The position numbers were made by a program, and so were the translations under genes. The notes beneath the pieces were generated by a model. The model was not told the origin of the DNA and did no database searches. It worked only from the letters and a program-made list of their open reading frames with translations. Shown in pieces: positions 6,925-15,609 of a DNA stretch of 64,000 bases. Positions within the stretch are counted from its first letter, which is position 1, and each line of letters begins with the position of its first letter. Source of the stretch: an uncultured Prevotellaceae bacterium (GTDB lineage Bacteria; Bacteroidota; Bacteroidia; Bacteroidales; Bacteroidaceae); assembly GCA_902761905.1 (NCBI GenBank), contig CACWMK010000003.1:1-64000 (forward strand), read 5' to 3'.

Positions 6925-8712
6925 ATGAAAAGAATTATTAACCTGATTCTATTAGCTTTTGTAAGCCTGAACAGTTTGGCAGTATCGTCTTATAATGAAA
7001 AAGACGTAAAGAGGTTGCGGGCAGAAATGTTACGACTAATCAGTACCGCTGAAAGAGAAAAATTTTACGAAGTATCCAATAAGCTGAAAGATGTTTGTCA
7101 GAAGATTGGCGATGAACGCACCTTCTACACCGCCTGGGGTAATCAGGCCGATTACGAGTCTACACGCCAGAACTATGCCAAAGCTGATGAGATAGCAGAA
7201 CAGATAGCTCGCTATGCCGCCGAGCAAAACAGTCACTGGGGCAACTATATAGCACTGCACACCCGCGCTATGACTGCACTGCAGAAGCAGGATTATAATG
7301 CTGCCGAGGAAGCATTCAAACGTGCTGTCGACTTCCGTCATAAGTATTTCCCCAAGGAGAGTGCGGGCGACGATCTGCAGGAACTCATGAAAATAGCCAA
7401 CCATCGCAAGGACCAGAAGGCCGGACTGATGTATGCACGCAAGATATTGGCCGAACCCGATGTGGCTCCGATACACAAGGGTAGGGCCCTGTTCCGACTG
7501 AGTCAGTTTGCGTTCAACAAGAAAAATATTGCACAGTATGACAGCATATACAACGTGCTGATGCAGCTGAAGGAATCTGACGGTATAGCTGCCATAGAGC
7601 CTGTGGTAGAGGTGAACTACGAAATACTGCACGGCAACTACCAGAAGGCAATGAAACTATGCGAGGATCTGTCGCCCGACAAGAAAGCTGAACGTATGGC
7701 AGTGATATATCATCTCATGGGCAACAACGACAAGGCCTACGAGATGATGGCCAAGTTTAAGAAGATAAACGACTCGATAGTACTGGTGTCGCACGGCAAT
7801 GTGGTGGCCAGCTGCTACGTGCAGATGAACAACGAGCGTTTGAAGCTGGAGCAGAAGATGCTGGAGGATGAAAACGCCCAACTTAAGAGCTGGCTGATAT
7901 ACATACTGTGTATTGTCTTAGTGATAATACTTGCGGTAGTGATTTGGATACACCATTTGCGTATAAAGAAACTTGAGAAGGAGAAAGCCCTGCTGGAGAG
8001 TGAGAAAAAGAGGGCCGAGAAGGCATTTGATATGAAAAATGAGTTTATCACCAATATCACCAACGAGCTACGTGCGCCACTCAATCCTATTGAGGGATTC
8101 TCGGATATCCTGGCTACACCAGACTATCAGCTGCAGACCGAAGAGCGTGAGGCACTCCGCGGTATGATAAAAGACAGCTCAAAACACATTACCAGACTGA
8201 TAGACGAATTGGCCGAAATTTCGTTCTACGAGAGCAAGAAGTCGCTGCCTATGAACTATACCATGTCGCCTAACCATCTGGCCCGACACATGGTGGATGC
8301 TATGCGTCCACACTGCAAGGAGGGTGTGCGAATGTTTTTCGAGAGCGACCTGCCCGACGATTATGCTGTGCAGACAAATCAGGAGGCAATGGAGGCTCTG
8401 CTTATACACTTGCTCGAGAATGCTGTGAAGTACACCGATAAGGGTGTGATAACATTAGCTGTTACCGAGTATGAGGACTGTGTGCGTACCAGTGTTACCG
8501 ATACTGGTCGCGGAATACCGCCTGAGCGCAGAGAGCATGTATTTGAAACATTCCGCGAACTGGGCGACAATCAGAAACTACAAGGACTAGGCTTGTCTAT
8601 CTGTCAAGCCATAGTAAAACTGCTAGGCGGTAAGATATGGCTAGACGAAAGCTATACTGATGGAACACGTTTCGTTTACGATGTCCCTATCCACAAGTCT
8701 GGCGAAGCATAA
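6925..8712 (+). CDS. TPR sensor histidine kinase-like protein lacking the phospho-acceptor histidine
   Basis: A 595-residue membrane protein. ATG at 6925 gives a proper signal peptide (MKRIINLILLAFVSL); an in-frame ATG at 6895 would add ten residues. Order: periplasmic TPR-like helices (about 25-310), membrane segment (about 323-345), coiled coil, HisKA-like region and GHKL ATPase. The ATPase looks intact: N-box LLENAVKYT, G1 DTGRGIPP, G2 GLGLSICQAIVKLLGG. The H-box reads NITNELRAPLN instead of the usual S-H-E-L/I-R-T/A-P-L-N: the codon at 8062-8064 is AAC, so the phosphorylated histidine is Asn (residue 380). It therefore probably cannot autophosphorylate in the usual way, and may be a scaffold, a kinase acting in trans or an ATP-dependent switch. 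It ends six bases from the convergent TPR phosphatase gene. Confidence 0.85.
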   Translation: MKRIINLILLAFVSLNSLAVSSYNEKDVKRLRAEMLRLISTAEREKFYEVSNKLKDVCQKIGDERTFYTAWGNQADYESTRQNYAKADEIAEQIARYAAEQNSHWGNYIALHTRAMTALQKQDYNAAEEAFKRAVDFRHKYFPKESAGDDLQELMKIANHRKDQKAGLMYARKILAEPDVAPIHKGRALFRLSQFAFNKKNIAQYDSIYNVLMQLKESDGIAAIEPVVEVNYEILHGNYQKAMKLCEDLSPDKKAERMAVIYHLMGNNDKAYEMMAKFKKINDSIVLVSHGNVVASCYVQMNNERLKLEQKMLEDENAQLKSWLIYILCIVLVIILAVVIWIHHLRIKKLEKEKALLESEKKRAEKAFDMKNEFITNITNELRAPLNPIEGFSDILATPDYQLQTEEREALRGMIKDSSKHITRLIDELAEISFYESKKSLPMNYTMSPNHLARHMVDAMRPHCKEGVRMFFESDLPDDYAVQTNQEAMEALLIHLLENAVKYTDKGVITLAVTEYEDCVRTSVTDTGRGIPPERREHVFETFRELGDNQKLQGLGLSICQAIVKLLGGKIWLDESYTDGTRFVYDVPIHKSGEA

Positions 8713-8718
8713 GAGCTT

Positions 8719-10779
8719 TTAATTTAAATGTATACAGAACATCGTGAGGTCGTCGTTTGGCTCGGCGCCGTCGCGATGTTTCTCTATCTCGGCTGTCAAG
8801 TTGGCGATAACCTGTTCTGATGTGTCGTATGATGTCTGGCGCAGGAGTTGCAGCATGCGGCTATCACCAAACTGCTCTTGTTGCTGGTTCTCTGCTTCAT
8901 TGAGTCCGTCGGTATAAAGGAAGAACGGACGCCCCTTGATGGTGTCGATTTCCTCGCCCTCGTACTGAATGTCCTTCCACAGACCGATAGGGGCATTAGG
9001 CTTCATCTCGAGGAACTCGCCGTGATACTCGCCACCGCCGATTACAGGCGCGTTATGACCTGCATTGCAGAAGTCGAGATGACCTGTCTTCAGGTCGAGC
9101 AATCCCAACCAGAAGGTTACGAACATGCCCTGCTGATTGTCTTCGGTCAGTGCAGCATTCATGTTGGTACATATTTCGGCTGGCATCATACCCTGAACTG
9201 ACAGGGTGCGGAACAAACGAGTGGCCTGAGCCATAAACAGTGAGGCAGGAACTCCCTTGCCCGACACGTCGCCAATGGCAAAGTAGAACTTGTCGCCCAG
9301 GAGCACATAGCCATACAGGTCGCCACCAACCTCCTTGGCTGGGGTCATCTTGGCAAACACATCAAGTCCCTCGCGATCAGGGAACTCATGGGGCACCATG
9401 CTCATCTGTATATCGCGGGCAATGCGCAGCTCACTCTCGATGCGCTCCTTGGCAGAAGTCGTTTCTTCTAGTTGATCGTAGGCCTCCTTAAGCTCCTCGT
9501 GGGCCACCTCAAGGCGCTTGGCAGCGCGATGGCGGAAGAAGATGAAAATGGCAAGGCCTATGATGACCAGAATGGCTACAATGCCACCGGTAATGGAGCG
9601 CTGGCGCGACAGCTTGTACTGCTGCTCGGCTATCTGCTGGTCCTTCTGCTGAGTGGCGTAGATTACGGTCAGCTCGGCTGCATTGTCCTGCAACTGATGG
9701 TGCCATACGCTATCTACCACGCCAGCCAGTTCCTGAGCCATCTTATATGCCTCGGCTTTTCGACCTGCCTTCTCATACACACGGAAGCTCTCTGCCAGAT
9801 TGCTAAGGTTCTCCATAGAGTAGTCCATGCCCATGGCCTTGTGCAACTGGTAAATGGGATCAAGCATATCGGCTGCGGCATCCCACTGGTTGGTCTTTTC
9901 GAGATATGACAGCTGCTCGATAAGGAACGCAGGGTTCTGGGCAAACGGGGTTTTCATAAAGTCTTCGTAAACTTTATGAGCCTCTGCTTCTCTACCATTA
10001 GATACATAACACATAGCCTTGCACAACTGTACCTTGGCTCGCAGCATAGGTTCTGCCGATGGCAACTGAGTCTTCTTGTTGCGATCGGCCATCATGTCGA
10101 GAAACTTCTCTGCTCGCTCTATCCAAGGCATCGAAAGGTCGGGGTAGGAATTGTAATAAGATGTGGCGATGTTTGCTATGAGTGTCCCCATCGTCTCGAG
10201 TGTAACATGGGTGGTATCGGTAGCTGCCAGATCCATAAGCACGTCATAGGCCTTCTGCATGCTAACTTTACCATCGTCCTTCTGCTTCAGTATAAGTTGG
10301 CAGTTGCCCAATACGAACTGTAGTGATGCCTCCCATATCTTATAATCAGGGTTGTTGTCCTTTTTGAGTTGGGCTGTGGCAGCTTGAGCCTGCTGTATGG
10401 CTTCGCCCATATTACCTCGCATCATGGTCACTGTACACAGATTATATTGAGCCTGATAATAACCTTTAGGCCAGATGCTGTGCAGCTCGGGAGTGATTGC
10501 CTTGCGGCCCTCAGACGATGCTGTAAGCATGTTGCCTATGCGAGCATTGAGCATGCCTCGAATCATGTTGATGACGCACTCTGGGTAATTGCCTGAAGAT
10601 TCGAGACTGTCTATATACTGAAAAGCCTCAGCAGGATTCTGATTAAGTAGTGATACCGACTTGGCCTGTACGGCTTGATACTCGTCGACGTTTGATTGAC
10701 TACTCTTGGTATTACTGTCTAAACAGCCTACCAGTACCAGCACCAGTGCCAGAATTGCTGCAATTTTAATAATCTTCAT
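8719..10779 (-). CDS. TPR lipoprotein with cytoplasmic SpoIIE-type phosphatase
   Basis: A 686-residue protein with a lipoprotein signal (LVLVGC, Cys19), helical TPR-like repeats (about 35-390), a membrane segment (396-414), a coiled-coil linker (AAKRLEVAHEELKEAYDQLE-like, 416-455) and a C-terminal PP2C/SpoIIE phosphatase (about 460-685). Phosphatase motifs: VGGDLYGY near 483, GKGVPASLFM, CNAGHNAPV, LYTDGLNEAEN near 620 and NDDLTMF near the end. Unlike the 1606 gene it has no kinase domain. It has its own promoter facing that of the ABC transporter operon. It most likely dephosphorylates a STAS partner, with the nearby one at 3991 as the obvious candidate. A lipid-modified N-terminus combined with a membrane segment is odd and the topology needs testing; the Cys could also be part of an uncleaved signal anchor. 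Confidence 0.88.
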   Translation of the reverse strand: MKIIKIAAILALVLVLVGCLDSNTKSSQSNVDEYQAVQAKSVSLLNQNPAEAFQYIDSLESSGNYPECVINMIRGMLNARIGNMLTASSEGRKAITPELHSIWPKGYYQAQYNLCTVTMMRGNMGEAIQQAQAATAQLKKDNNPDYKIWEASLQFVLGNCQLILKQKDDGKVSMQKAYDVLMDLAATDTTHVTLETMGTLIANIATSYYNSYPDLSMPWIERAEKFLDMMADRNKKTQLPSAEPMLRAKVQLCKAMCYVSNGREAEAHKVYEDFMKTPFAQNPAFLIEQLSYLEKTNQWDAAADMLDPIYQLHKAMGMDYSMENLSNLAESFRVYEKAGRKAEAYKMAQELAGVVDSVWHHQLQDNAAELTVIYATQQKDQQIAEQQYKLSRQRSITGGIVAILVIIGLAIFIFFRHRAAKRLEVAHEELKEAYDQLEETTSAKERIESELRIARDIQMSMVPHEFPDREGLDVFAKMTPAKEVGGDLYGYVLLGDKFYFAIGDVSGKGVPASLFMAQATRLFRTLSVQGMMPAEICTNMNAALTEDNQQGMFVTFWLGLLDLKTGHLDFCNAGHNAPVIGGGEYHGEFLEMKPNAPIGLWKDIQYEGEEIDTIKGRPFFLYTDGLNEAENQQQEQFGDSRMLQLLRQTSYDTSEQVIANLTAEIEKHRDGAEPNDDLTMFCIHLN

Positions 10780-10821
10780 TTCCTTTTATTTATGTTATTA
10801 ATAATTAATCTTAAACTTGTG

Positions 10822-10853
10822 CAAAGGTACAAAATATTTCTGAAATAAGCAAA
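10822..10853 (-). promoter_or_regulatory. Promoter of TPR lipoprotein phosphatase
   Basis: On the minus strand TTTG (10850-10853), 20 bases, TACCTTTG (10822-10829). Divergent from the ABC operon promoter 14 bases away. Confidence 0.85.
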
Positions 10854-10866
10854 ATATTGGTTATTA

Positions 10867-10898
10867 TTTGCTGGTTTTAAATAATTATTGTACCTTTG
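10867..10898 (+). promoter_or_regulatory. Promoter of ABC transporter operon
   Basis: TTTG (10867-10870), 20 bases, TACCTTTG (10891-10898). The start codon of the transporter is 41 bases downstream. Confidence 0.85.
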
Positions 10899-10939
10899 CC
10901 GAATCAATAACAAATAATAAATCTATAATATAATATGTA

Positions 10940-12412
10940 ATGAGAAACTCTTGGCAATTGATACTAACCGCACTGGTGATACTATTGACGGGTTGTGGCA
11001 AAAACGAGGATATTAAGACCTTGACGCTGAATAGCGAGGATGATATAAGCGGTCTGACTGTGGCGGTACAGACTGGCAGTATCTACGACTTTGAAATGTC
11101 GAAACGAAGTGATGTTAAGGTGGCACGCTACAACAGTGCTCCTGACGTGGTGGCTGCTGTAACTACAGGAAATGTAGATGTAATGAAGGACGATGAAACA
11201 TGTATGTCGCCCAGCGACCTGCGAAATCATCACATGCGTATAGCTATGCGTTGTGACGAATCATTCGACGTGGCCTATGCATTTCGCAAGGATGATGGTG
11301 CAACGGTAGAACAGTTTAATACATTTCTGGATAATATACGGGCTGAGGGAACTTATGACAAGATATATAGTAGATGGTTTGATACAGAAGTGCCCGACAC
11401 GGTGAATCTGCCTGCTATAGAAGAATATAGTAGCGGTGAACCGCTTCGTGTAGTTACACACTCGCTGTTGGCGCCACTGTGCTTCCGTAAAGGAGAACTA
11501 TGGACAGGATTCGAGATAGAACTGTTGAAACGGTTTGCTGCATACGCCAAGCGCCCCTTATATATAAAGTTGCTAGACGCTGCGAGTGGTGCTGCGGCAC
11601 TGCAAAGTGGACTGGCTGATGTGTGGAGTGGCTGCATTTTTATCACTGAAGAGCGTGCCGAGAAGGTGTTGTTTACTAAACCATACTATCAGTGTCATGC
11701 AGCTTACTTCGTGCTTGACAAAGGGGCGGCAGCAAACTCTAGTTTCTGGACTGGAATCAAGGATAGCTTCTATAGTAATCTAATAGAAGAGGATCGCTGG
11801 CAATTCCTGGTCGACGGCCTGTACGAGACAATGGTGATAGCAGTGCTATCGCTGTTGCTAGGCACGCTGTTGGCCGCCATCATCTGTTGGATGCGTATGA
11901 ACAAGCGGCGCTGGTTGCGCATGGTGGCTGCTACATATATTGATATTATGCGCGGTGTGCCGTTGCTGGTTGTAATGATGCTAATGTTCTATGTGGTACT
12001 TGCGGGATCGAGTCTCAGCCCCACCATCGTTGCTGTCATAAGCTTTGCTCTGGTGTTCGGTGCATACGTCAGCGAAATATTCCGCACGGCTATCCTGAGC
12101 ATCGGTCGTGGACAGACCGAGGCGGGTGTGGCATTGGGATTTACACCGTTGCAGACATTCATATATATTATATTGCCACAAGCAGCGCGAGCCGCAATGC
12201 CGGTGTATAAGGGCGAGGCTGTGTCGCTGTTTAAAAATACATCTATCGTGGGATATATCGCTATCCAGGACCTGACCAAGGCTAGCGACTTGATACGTAG
12301 TCGCACGTTTGATGCATTCTTCCCGCTCATCATCATCTCTATTATTTACTTTGTGCTGGCATGGCTGTTAGGCAAGATGCTGGATAAAACCGTTAAAACC
12401 CAACAATCATGA
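10940..12412 (+). CDS. Polar amino acid ABC transporter: fused binding protein and permease
   Basis: A 490-residue lipoprotein-like protein (LLTGC, Cys19) in which a substrate-binding region (about 36-250) is fused to a His/Glu/Gln-type permease (about 282-485). The permease EAA loop is clear ([12 protein letters not shown]). The binding region is in an unusual order: residues 36-147 look like lobe 2 plus the C-terminal end of a family-3 binding protein ([35 protein letters not shown]), and residues 157-250 look like lobe 1 ([29 protein letters not shown]). It may therefore be circularly permuted or two half-domains. It overlaps the ATPase gene by four bases (ATGA). Substrate is probably an amino acid such as glutamine, glutamate or arginine. 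Confidence 0.88.
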   Translation: MRNSWQLILTALVILLTGCGKNEDIKTLTLNSEDDISGLTVAVQTGSIYDFEMSKRSDVKVARYNSAPDVVAAVTTGNVDVMKDDETCMSPSDLRNHHMRIAMRCDESFDVAYAFRKDDGATVEQFNTFLDNIRAEGTYDKIYSRWFDTEVPDTVNLPAIEEYSSGEPLRVVTHSLLAPLCFRKGELWTGFEIELLKRFAAYAKRPLYIKLLDAASGAAALQSGLADVWSGCIFITEERAEKVLFTKPYYQCHAAYFVLDKGAAANSSFWTGIKDSFYSNLIEEDRWQFLVDGLYETMVIAVLSLLLGTLLAAIICWMRMNKRRWLRMVAATYIDIMRGVPLLVVMMLMFYVVLAGSSLSPTIVAVISFALVFGAYVSEIFRTAILSIGRGQTEAGVALGFTPLQTFIYIILPQAARAAMPVYKGEAVSLFKNTSIVGYIAIQDLTKASDLIRSRTFDAFFPLIIISIIYFVLAWLLGKMLDKTVKTQQS

Positions 12413-13479
12413 TTAGTATAAGACATCTGAGCAAGACATATATTACACGCGATGGCATGCCTCTGCAGGTACTGAAAGACGTGAACTGCGACATAGAGAA
12501 AGGCGAGGTGATAAGTATCATCGGTCCGTCGGGCACTGGTAAGAGTACTTTTCTGCGTGCACTGAATCTGCTTGACCCGCCTACTGGTGGCGAGATACTG
12601 GTGGACGGTGACAATATATTGCGTAAGGACTACCCGATAAATCTGCTGCGACAACGCATGGGTATGGTGTTCCAGAGTTTCAATCTTTTTGATCACCTTA
12701 CCATACTACAGAACGTGACGCTTGCACCTATCAAACTGCTAGGCAAGACAAAACAGGAAGCCGAGACCGAGGCAATGCAACTGCTGCGCAAGGTGGGAAT
12801 GGGTGAAAAGGCTGGAGTGTATCCATCGTCGCTAAGTGGAGGACAGAAGCAGCGTGTAGCTATTGCCAGATCGCTGGCCATGCATCCCGAGGTAATACTT
12901 TTTGACGAACCAACGAGTGCTCTTGACCCAACGATGGTGGGCGAGGTGCTGAGTGTAATACGCCAATTGGCCAAGGAAGGTATGACCATGCTGATAGTGA
13001 CACACGAGATGAAATTTGCACACGATGTGTCGACACGAGTATTCTTCATGATGGATGGTGTTATACACGAGGATGGTACACCACAACAGATTTTCGAGAA
13101 TCCTGTGCACAGTGCTACCAAGGCTTTTGTGAACCGTATACAGAAGTTGGTATATGAGGTGGATTCTGATGATTTCGACTTCCTTAAGATTAATACCGAA
13201 ATCAGACAGTTCTGTATAAAATACAATATAGCTGAAAAAACAGAAACTGCCAATGCGCTGATACAGGAGATGCTGTTTGAGCATCTGCCCCAAATACGCC
13301 CGATAACCGTAAGAATGAGTCACACCGAACTGTCGGGTGTGACAGCACTCGACTTTATGGTAGAAAACATCAACAGCTCGCCTCTGCCTGTGGGAGTAAG
13401 AGATACCTTGCGTCAGCGGTTCAAAGATGTGATTGAGGAATCCACCACCCGTGGCTTCAGGGTTAAGATATTGTTATAA
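12409..13479 (+). CDS. Amino acid ABC transporter ATPase with ~110-residue C-terminal extension
   Basis: A 356-residue ATPase of the GlnQ/HisP type. Residues 1-245 are a standard ATP-binding cassette: Walker [10 protein letters not shown] (39-47), signature LSGGQ (142-146), Walker B ILFDEPT (163-169) and switch His199. GlnQ proteins usually end near residue 245; this one continues for about 110 residues (248-356) with a mostly alpha/beta pattern that includes [25 protein letters not shown] and GFRVKILL. That pattern is reminiscent of an RsbW-like GHKL fold without its ATP-binding residues, but the resemblance is weak and is inference. It pairs with the fused binding protein/permease gene, with which it overlaps by four bases. 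No promoter of its own is visible. Confidence 0.9.
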   Translation: MISIRHLSKTYITRDGMPLQVLKDVNCDIEKGEVISIIGPSGTGKSTFLRALNLLDPPTGGEILVDGDNILRKDYPINLLRQRMGMVFQSFNLFDHLTILQNVTLAPIKLLGKTKQEAETEAMQLLRKVGMGEKAGVYPSSLSGGQKQRVAIARSLAMHPEVILFDEPTSALDPTMVGEVLSVIRQLAKEGMTMLIVTHEMKFAHDVSTRVFFMMDGVIHEDGTPQQIFENPVHSATKAFVNRIQKLVYEVDSDDFDFLKINTEIRQFCIKYNIAEKTETANALIQEMLFEHLPQIRPITVRMSHTELSGVTALDFMVENINSSPLPVGVRDTLRQRFKDVIEESTTRGFRVKILL

Positions 13480-13524
13480 TTCTATAATTATCTGGATATT
13501 CTACGATATGTGAGGTATTTTTTG

Positions 13525-13532
13525 TACCTTTG
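13525..13532 (+). promoter_or_regulatory. -7 box giving a near-leaderless transcript
   Basis: TACCTTTG ends only five bases before the ATG at 13538, so the RNA would start at or next to the start codon. No TTTG -33 box at the expected distance. Confidence 0.55.
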
Positions 13533-13537
13533 CACCC

Positions 13538-15112
13538 ATGATTAATGAATATCAGATAAGAGTAAAGCCAGAAGTAGCGGCACAGGAGGATAGACTGAAA
13601 GACTATCTTAGTGATGAGTATGGTATCAACGCCAATGAGATATTTGGCGTGAGGATACTGAAGCGAAGCATTGACGCCCGACAGCGACAGATATACGTAA
13701 ACCTTAAGGTGCGCGCTTACGTGAACGAGCTGCCTAAGGATGACGAATACCAGCACACGGAGTATCCTAACGTGGAAGGTAAGCCGCAGGTGATAGTGGT
13801 AGGTGCCGGACCTGGCGGACTGTTTGCCGCACTGCGACTGATAGAACTGGGACTGCGACCGATAGTGCTGGAGCGCGGCAAGAATGTGCACGACCGCAAG
13901 AAGGATCTGGCCAACATCAGCCGTACGCAACAGGTGGATGGCGAGAGCAACTACTGCTTTGGTGAGGGTGGTGCCGGTGCATATAGTGACGGAAAACTAT
14001 ACACACGATCTAAGAAGCGTGGTAATACAGACAAGATACTTAACGTGTTCTGTCAGCACGGTGCATCGACAGCAATCCTGGCCGATGCGCATCCGCATAT
14101 AGGTACCGACCGACTGCCAAAGGTGATCGAGGCTATGCGCAACACCATACTGAGATGTGGTGGCGAAGTGCACTTTCAAACGCGCATGACGCAGCTGATT
14201 CTTAACGGCAATACCATCGTGGGATGTATTGCCGATAAGGAGTATCGGGGACCTGTAATACTTGCCACAGGTCACTCAGCCAGAGACGTTTACAGATATT
14301 TGGCTGAAGCAAAGATTGAAATAGAAGCGAAGGGTATAGCAGTGGGTGTGAGACTGGAACATCCATCGCAACTGATAGACCAGATACAGTATCACAGCAA
14401 GCAGGGTAGAGGACGCTGGTTGCCAGCAGCTGAGTACTCGATGGTGACCCAGGTCGACGGTCGTGGTGTGTACTCATTCTGTATGTGTCCAGGAGGATTT
14501 GTGATACCTGCTGCCACAGATAAAGAACAGATAGTGGTGAACGGTATGAGTCCGGCCAACCGCGGTACTGCATGGAGTAACAGCGGTATGGTGGTTGAAG
14601 TGCGTCCGGAAGACCTGGACAATGCAAAAATTGAAGAATGTAAAAATGTAAATCCTGCGCTTAAAGTTATGGCATTCCAGGAGCAGTTGGAGAAGATGTG
14701 CTGGCAGCAGGGCAATATGAAGCAGACTGCACCTGCACAGCGTATGGTAGACTTTGTGAATGGCAAGTTGAGTTACGATCTGCCAAAGTCGTCGTATGCG
14801 CCAGGACTGATAAGCAGTCCGCTGCACTTCTGGATGCCGAAGATGATAAGCAAGCGACTGCAACAGGGTTTCAAAGCGTTTGGCAAGAGTGCTCACGGGT
14901 TCCTGACCAACGAGGCGGTGATGATAGCGGTAGAGACGCGTACGTCGTCGCCTGTACGTATCGTGCGTGATCGCGAGACGCTGATGCACGTAACGGTACA
15001 GGGCTTATTCCCCTGCGGCGAGGGCGCCGGATATGCCGGTGGAATAGTCTCAGCCGGAGTAGATGGCGAACGCTGCGCCGAAGCCTGTGCTCAATATCTT
15101 GAGGCTCAATAG
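13538..15112 (+). CDS. FAD-dependent dehydrogenase (COG2509 family)
   Basis: A 524-residue cytoplasmic flavoprotein of the widespread, poorly characterised COG2509 family. A small N-terminal domain (1-80) precedes the FAD-binding Rossmann fold, with VVVGAGPGGLFAALRL and the GxGxxG at 89-94 and the acidic end of the second strand at VLERG. Further family-typical stretches are GEGGAGAYSDGKL, ILATGHSARDVY and the C-terminal FAD segment FPCGEGAGYAGGIVSAGVDG. The length is normal. The substrate is not known for this family. It is a single gene after the ABC operon, with a promoter box placed so close that the mRNA would have virtually no leader. Confidence 0.9.
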   Translation: MINEYQIRVKPEVAAQEDRLKDYLSDEYGINANEIFGVRILKRSIDARQRQIYVNLKVRAYVNELPKDDEYQHTEYPNVEGKPQVIVVGAGPGGLFAALRLIELGLRPIVLERGKNVHDRKKDLANISRTQQVDGESNYCFGEGGAGAYSDGKLYTRSKKRGNTDKILNVFCQHGASTAILADAHPHIGTDRLPKVIEAMRNTILRCGGEVHFQTRMTQLILNGNTIVGCIADKEYRGPVILATGHSARDVYRYLAEAKIEIEAKGIAVGVRLEHPSQLIDQIQYHSKQGRGRWLPAAEYSMVTQVDGRGVYSFCMCPGGFVIPAATDKEQIVVNGMSPANRGTAWSNSGMVVEVRPEDLDNAKIEECKNVNPALKVMAFQEQLEKMCWQQGNMKQTAPAQRMVDFVNGKLSYDLPKSSYAPGLISSPLHFWMPKMISKRLQQGFKAFGKSAHGFLTNEAVMIAVETRTSSPVRIVRDRETLMHVTVQGLFPCGEGAGYAGGIVSAGVDGERCAEACAQYLEAQ

Positions 15113-15537
15113 AGTTTTTCTTTCTTTCGTCACCGAAAGATAGAAACAAAGAAAGGTGCAAAAACGTCCTGAGCTCAGAGGCCGTAACACAAATTCTTCA
15201 AATCACTCAATGCGCTCGGCTTTGCCGCTTCGCTTGCGAAGAACTCGCTTCGCTCAAACAGCTTTTCGTATTTCGTTTCTCAGATTGCATTACTGCAATC
15301 CGAGACTCAATGCTGATTCAAAGAATTTGCATTACTCTAAAGACCTCTTCGTGCGGAATGTTTTTGAGCGTTAGCGAAGAAACATGAAGCACCGTGCGGT
15401 AACGGCTCAATTTAAAGCCTCGTTCCCAGGGATTGGGAAAGAGGTTTGGAGAATAGGTCGAGACCCCATCTTATGAAGAGGGGGCTAGGGGGTGATGGAG
15501 GTCTTCGACGATAGCAAAATAAAAAAACGCTAAAACA
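15113..15537. other. Gene-less, palindrome-rich spacer
   Basis: No credible gene in 425 bases. Visible structure: inverted C/T-rich and A/G-rich blocks at the start (TTTCTTTCGTCACCGAAAG); GATTGCA-TTAC-TGCAATC near 15285-15302; a strong stem CCTC..TTCCCA / TGGGAA..GAGG at 15418-15444; and AGACC..CCATC / GATGG..GGTCT at 15470-15513. Repeated 'gcttcgct' words give a skewed composition. It resembles a cluster of intergenic repeat units or a decayed element rather than a gene. A 72-codon open frame (15156-15374) has no start context or recognisable product. Confidence 0.5.
15418..15444. terminator. Hairpin without clear U-run downstream of the FAD dehydrogenase
   Basis: CCTC-G-TTCCCA and TGGGAA-A-GAGG form a stem of ten base pairs with one mismatch. 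Only three T follow, so it is a weak terminator candidate or a structured repeat. Confidence 0.3.
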
Positions 15538-15569
15538 TTTGGAACTTACAAAAAGTTTTTGTATCTTTG
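15538..15569 (+). promoter_or_regulatory. Promoter of cytidylate kinase-like gene
   Basis: TTTG (15538-15541), 20 bases, TATCTTTG (15562-15569). Confidence 0.85.
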
Positions 15570-15609
15570 CCCTCAAAGAAACAATCTATTAACTAAAATA
15601 AGGAACGAT

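Noticed and set aside
15156-15374. 72-codon frame in the palindrome-rich spacer
   Set aside because: Low-complexity translation from repeated DNA words, no start context or homologue.
15470-15513. tRNA-like T-arm (GGTCGAGACC) in the 15-kb spacer
   Set aside because: No matching anticodon, D-arm or acceptor stem around it.
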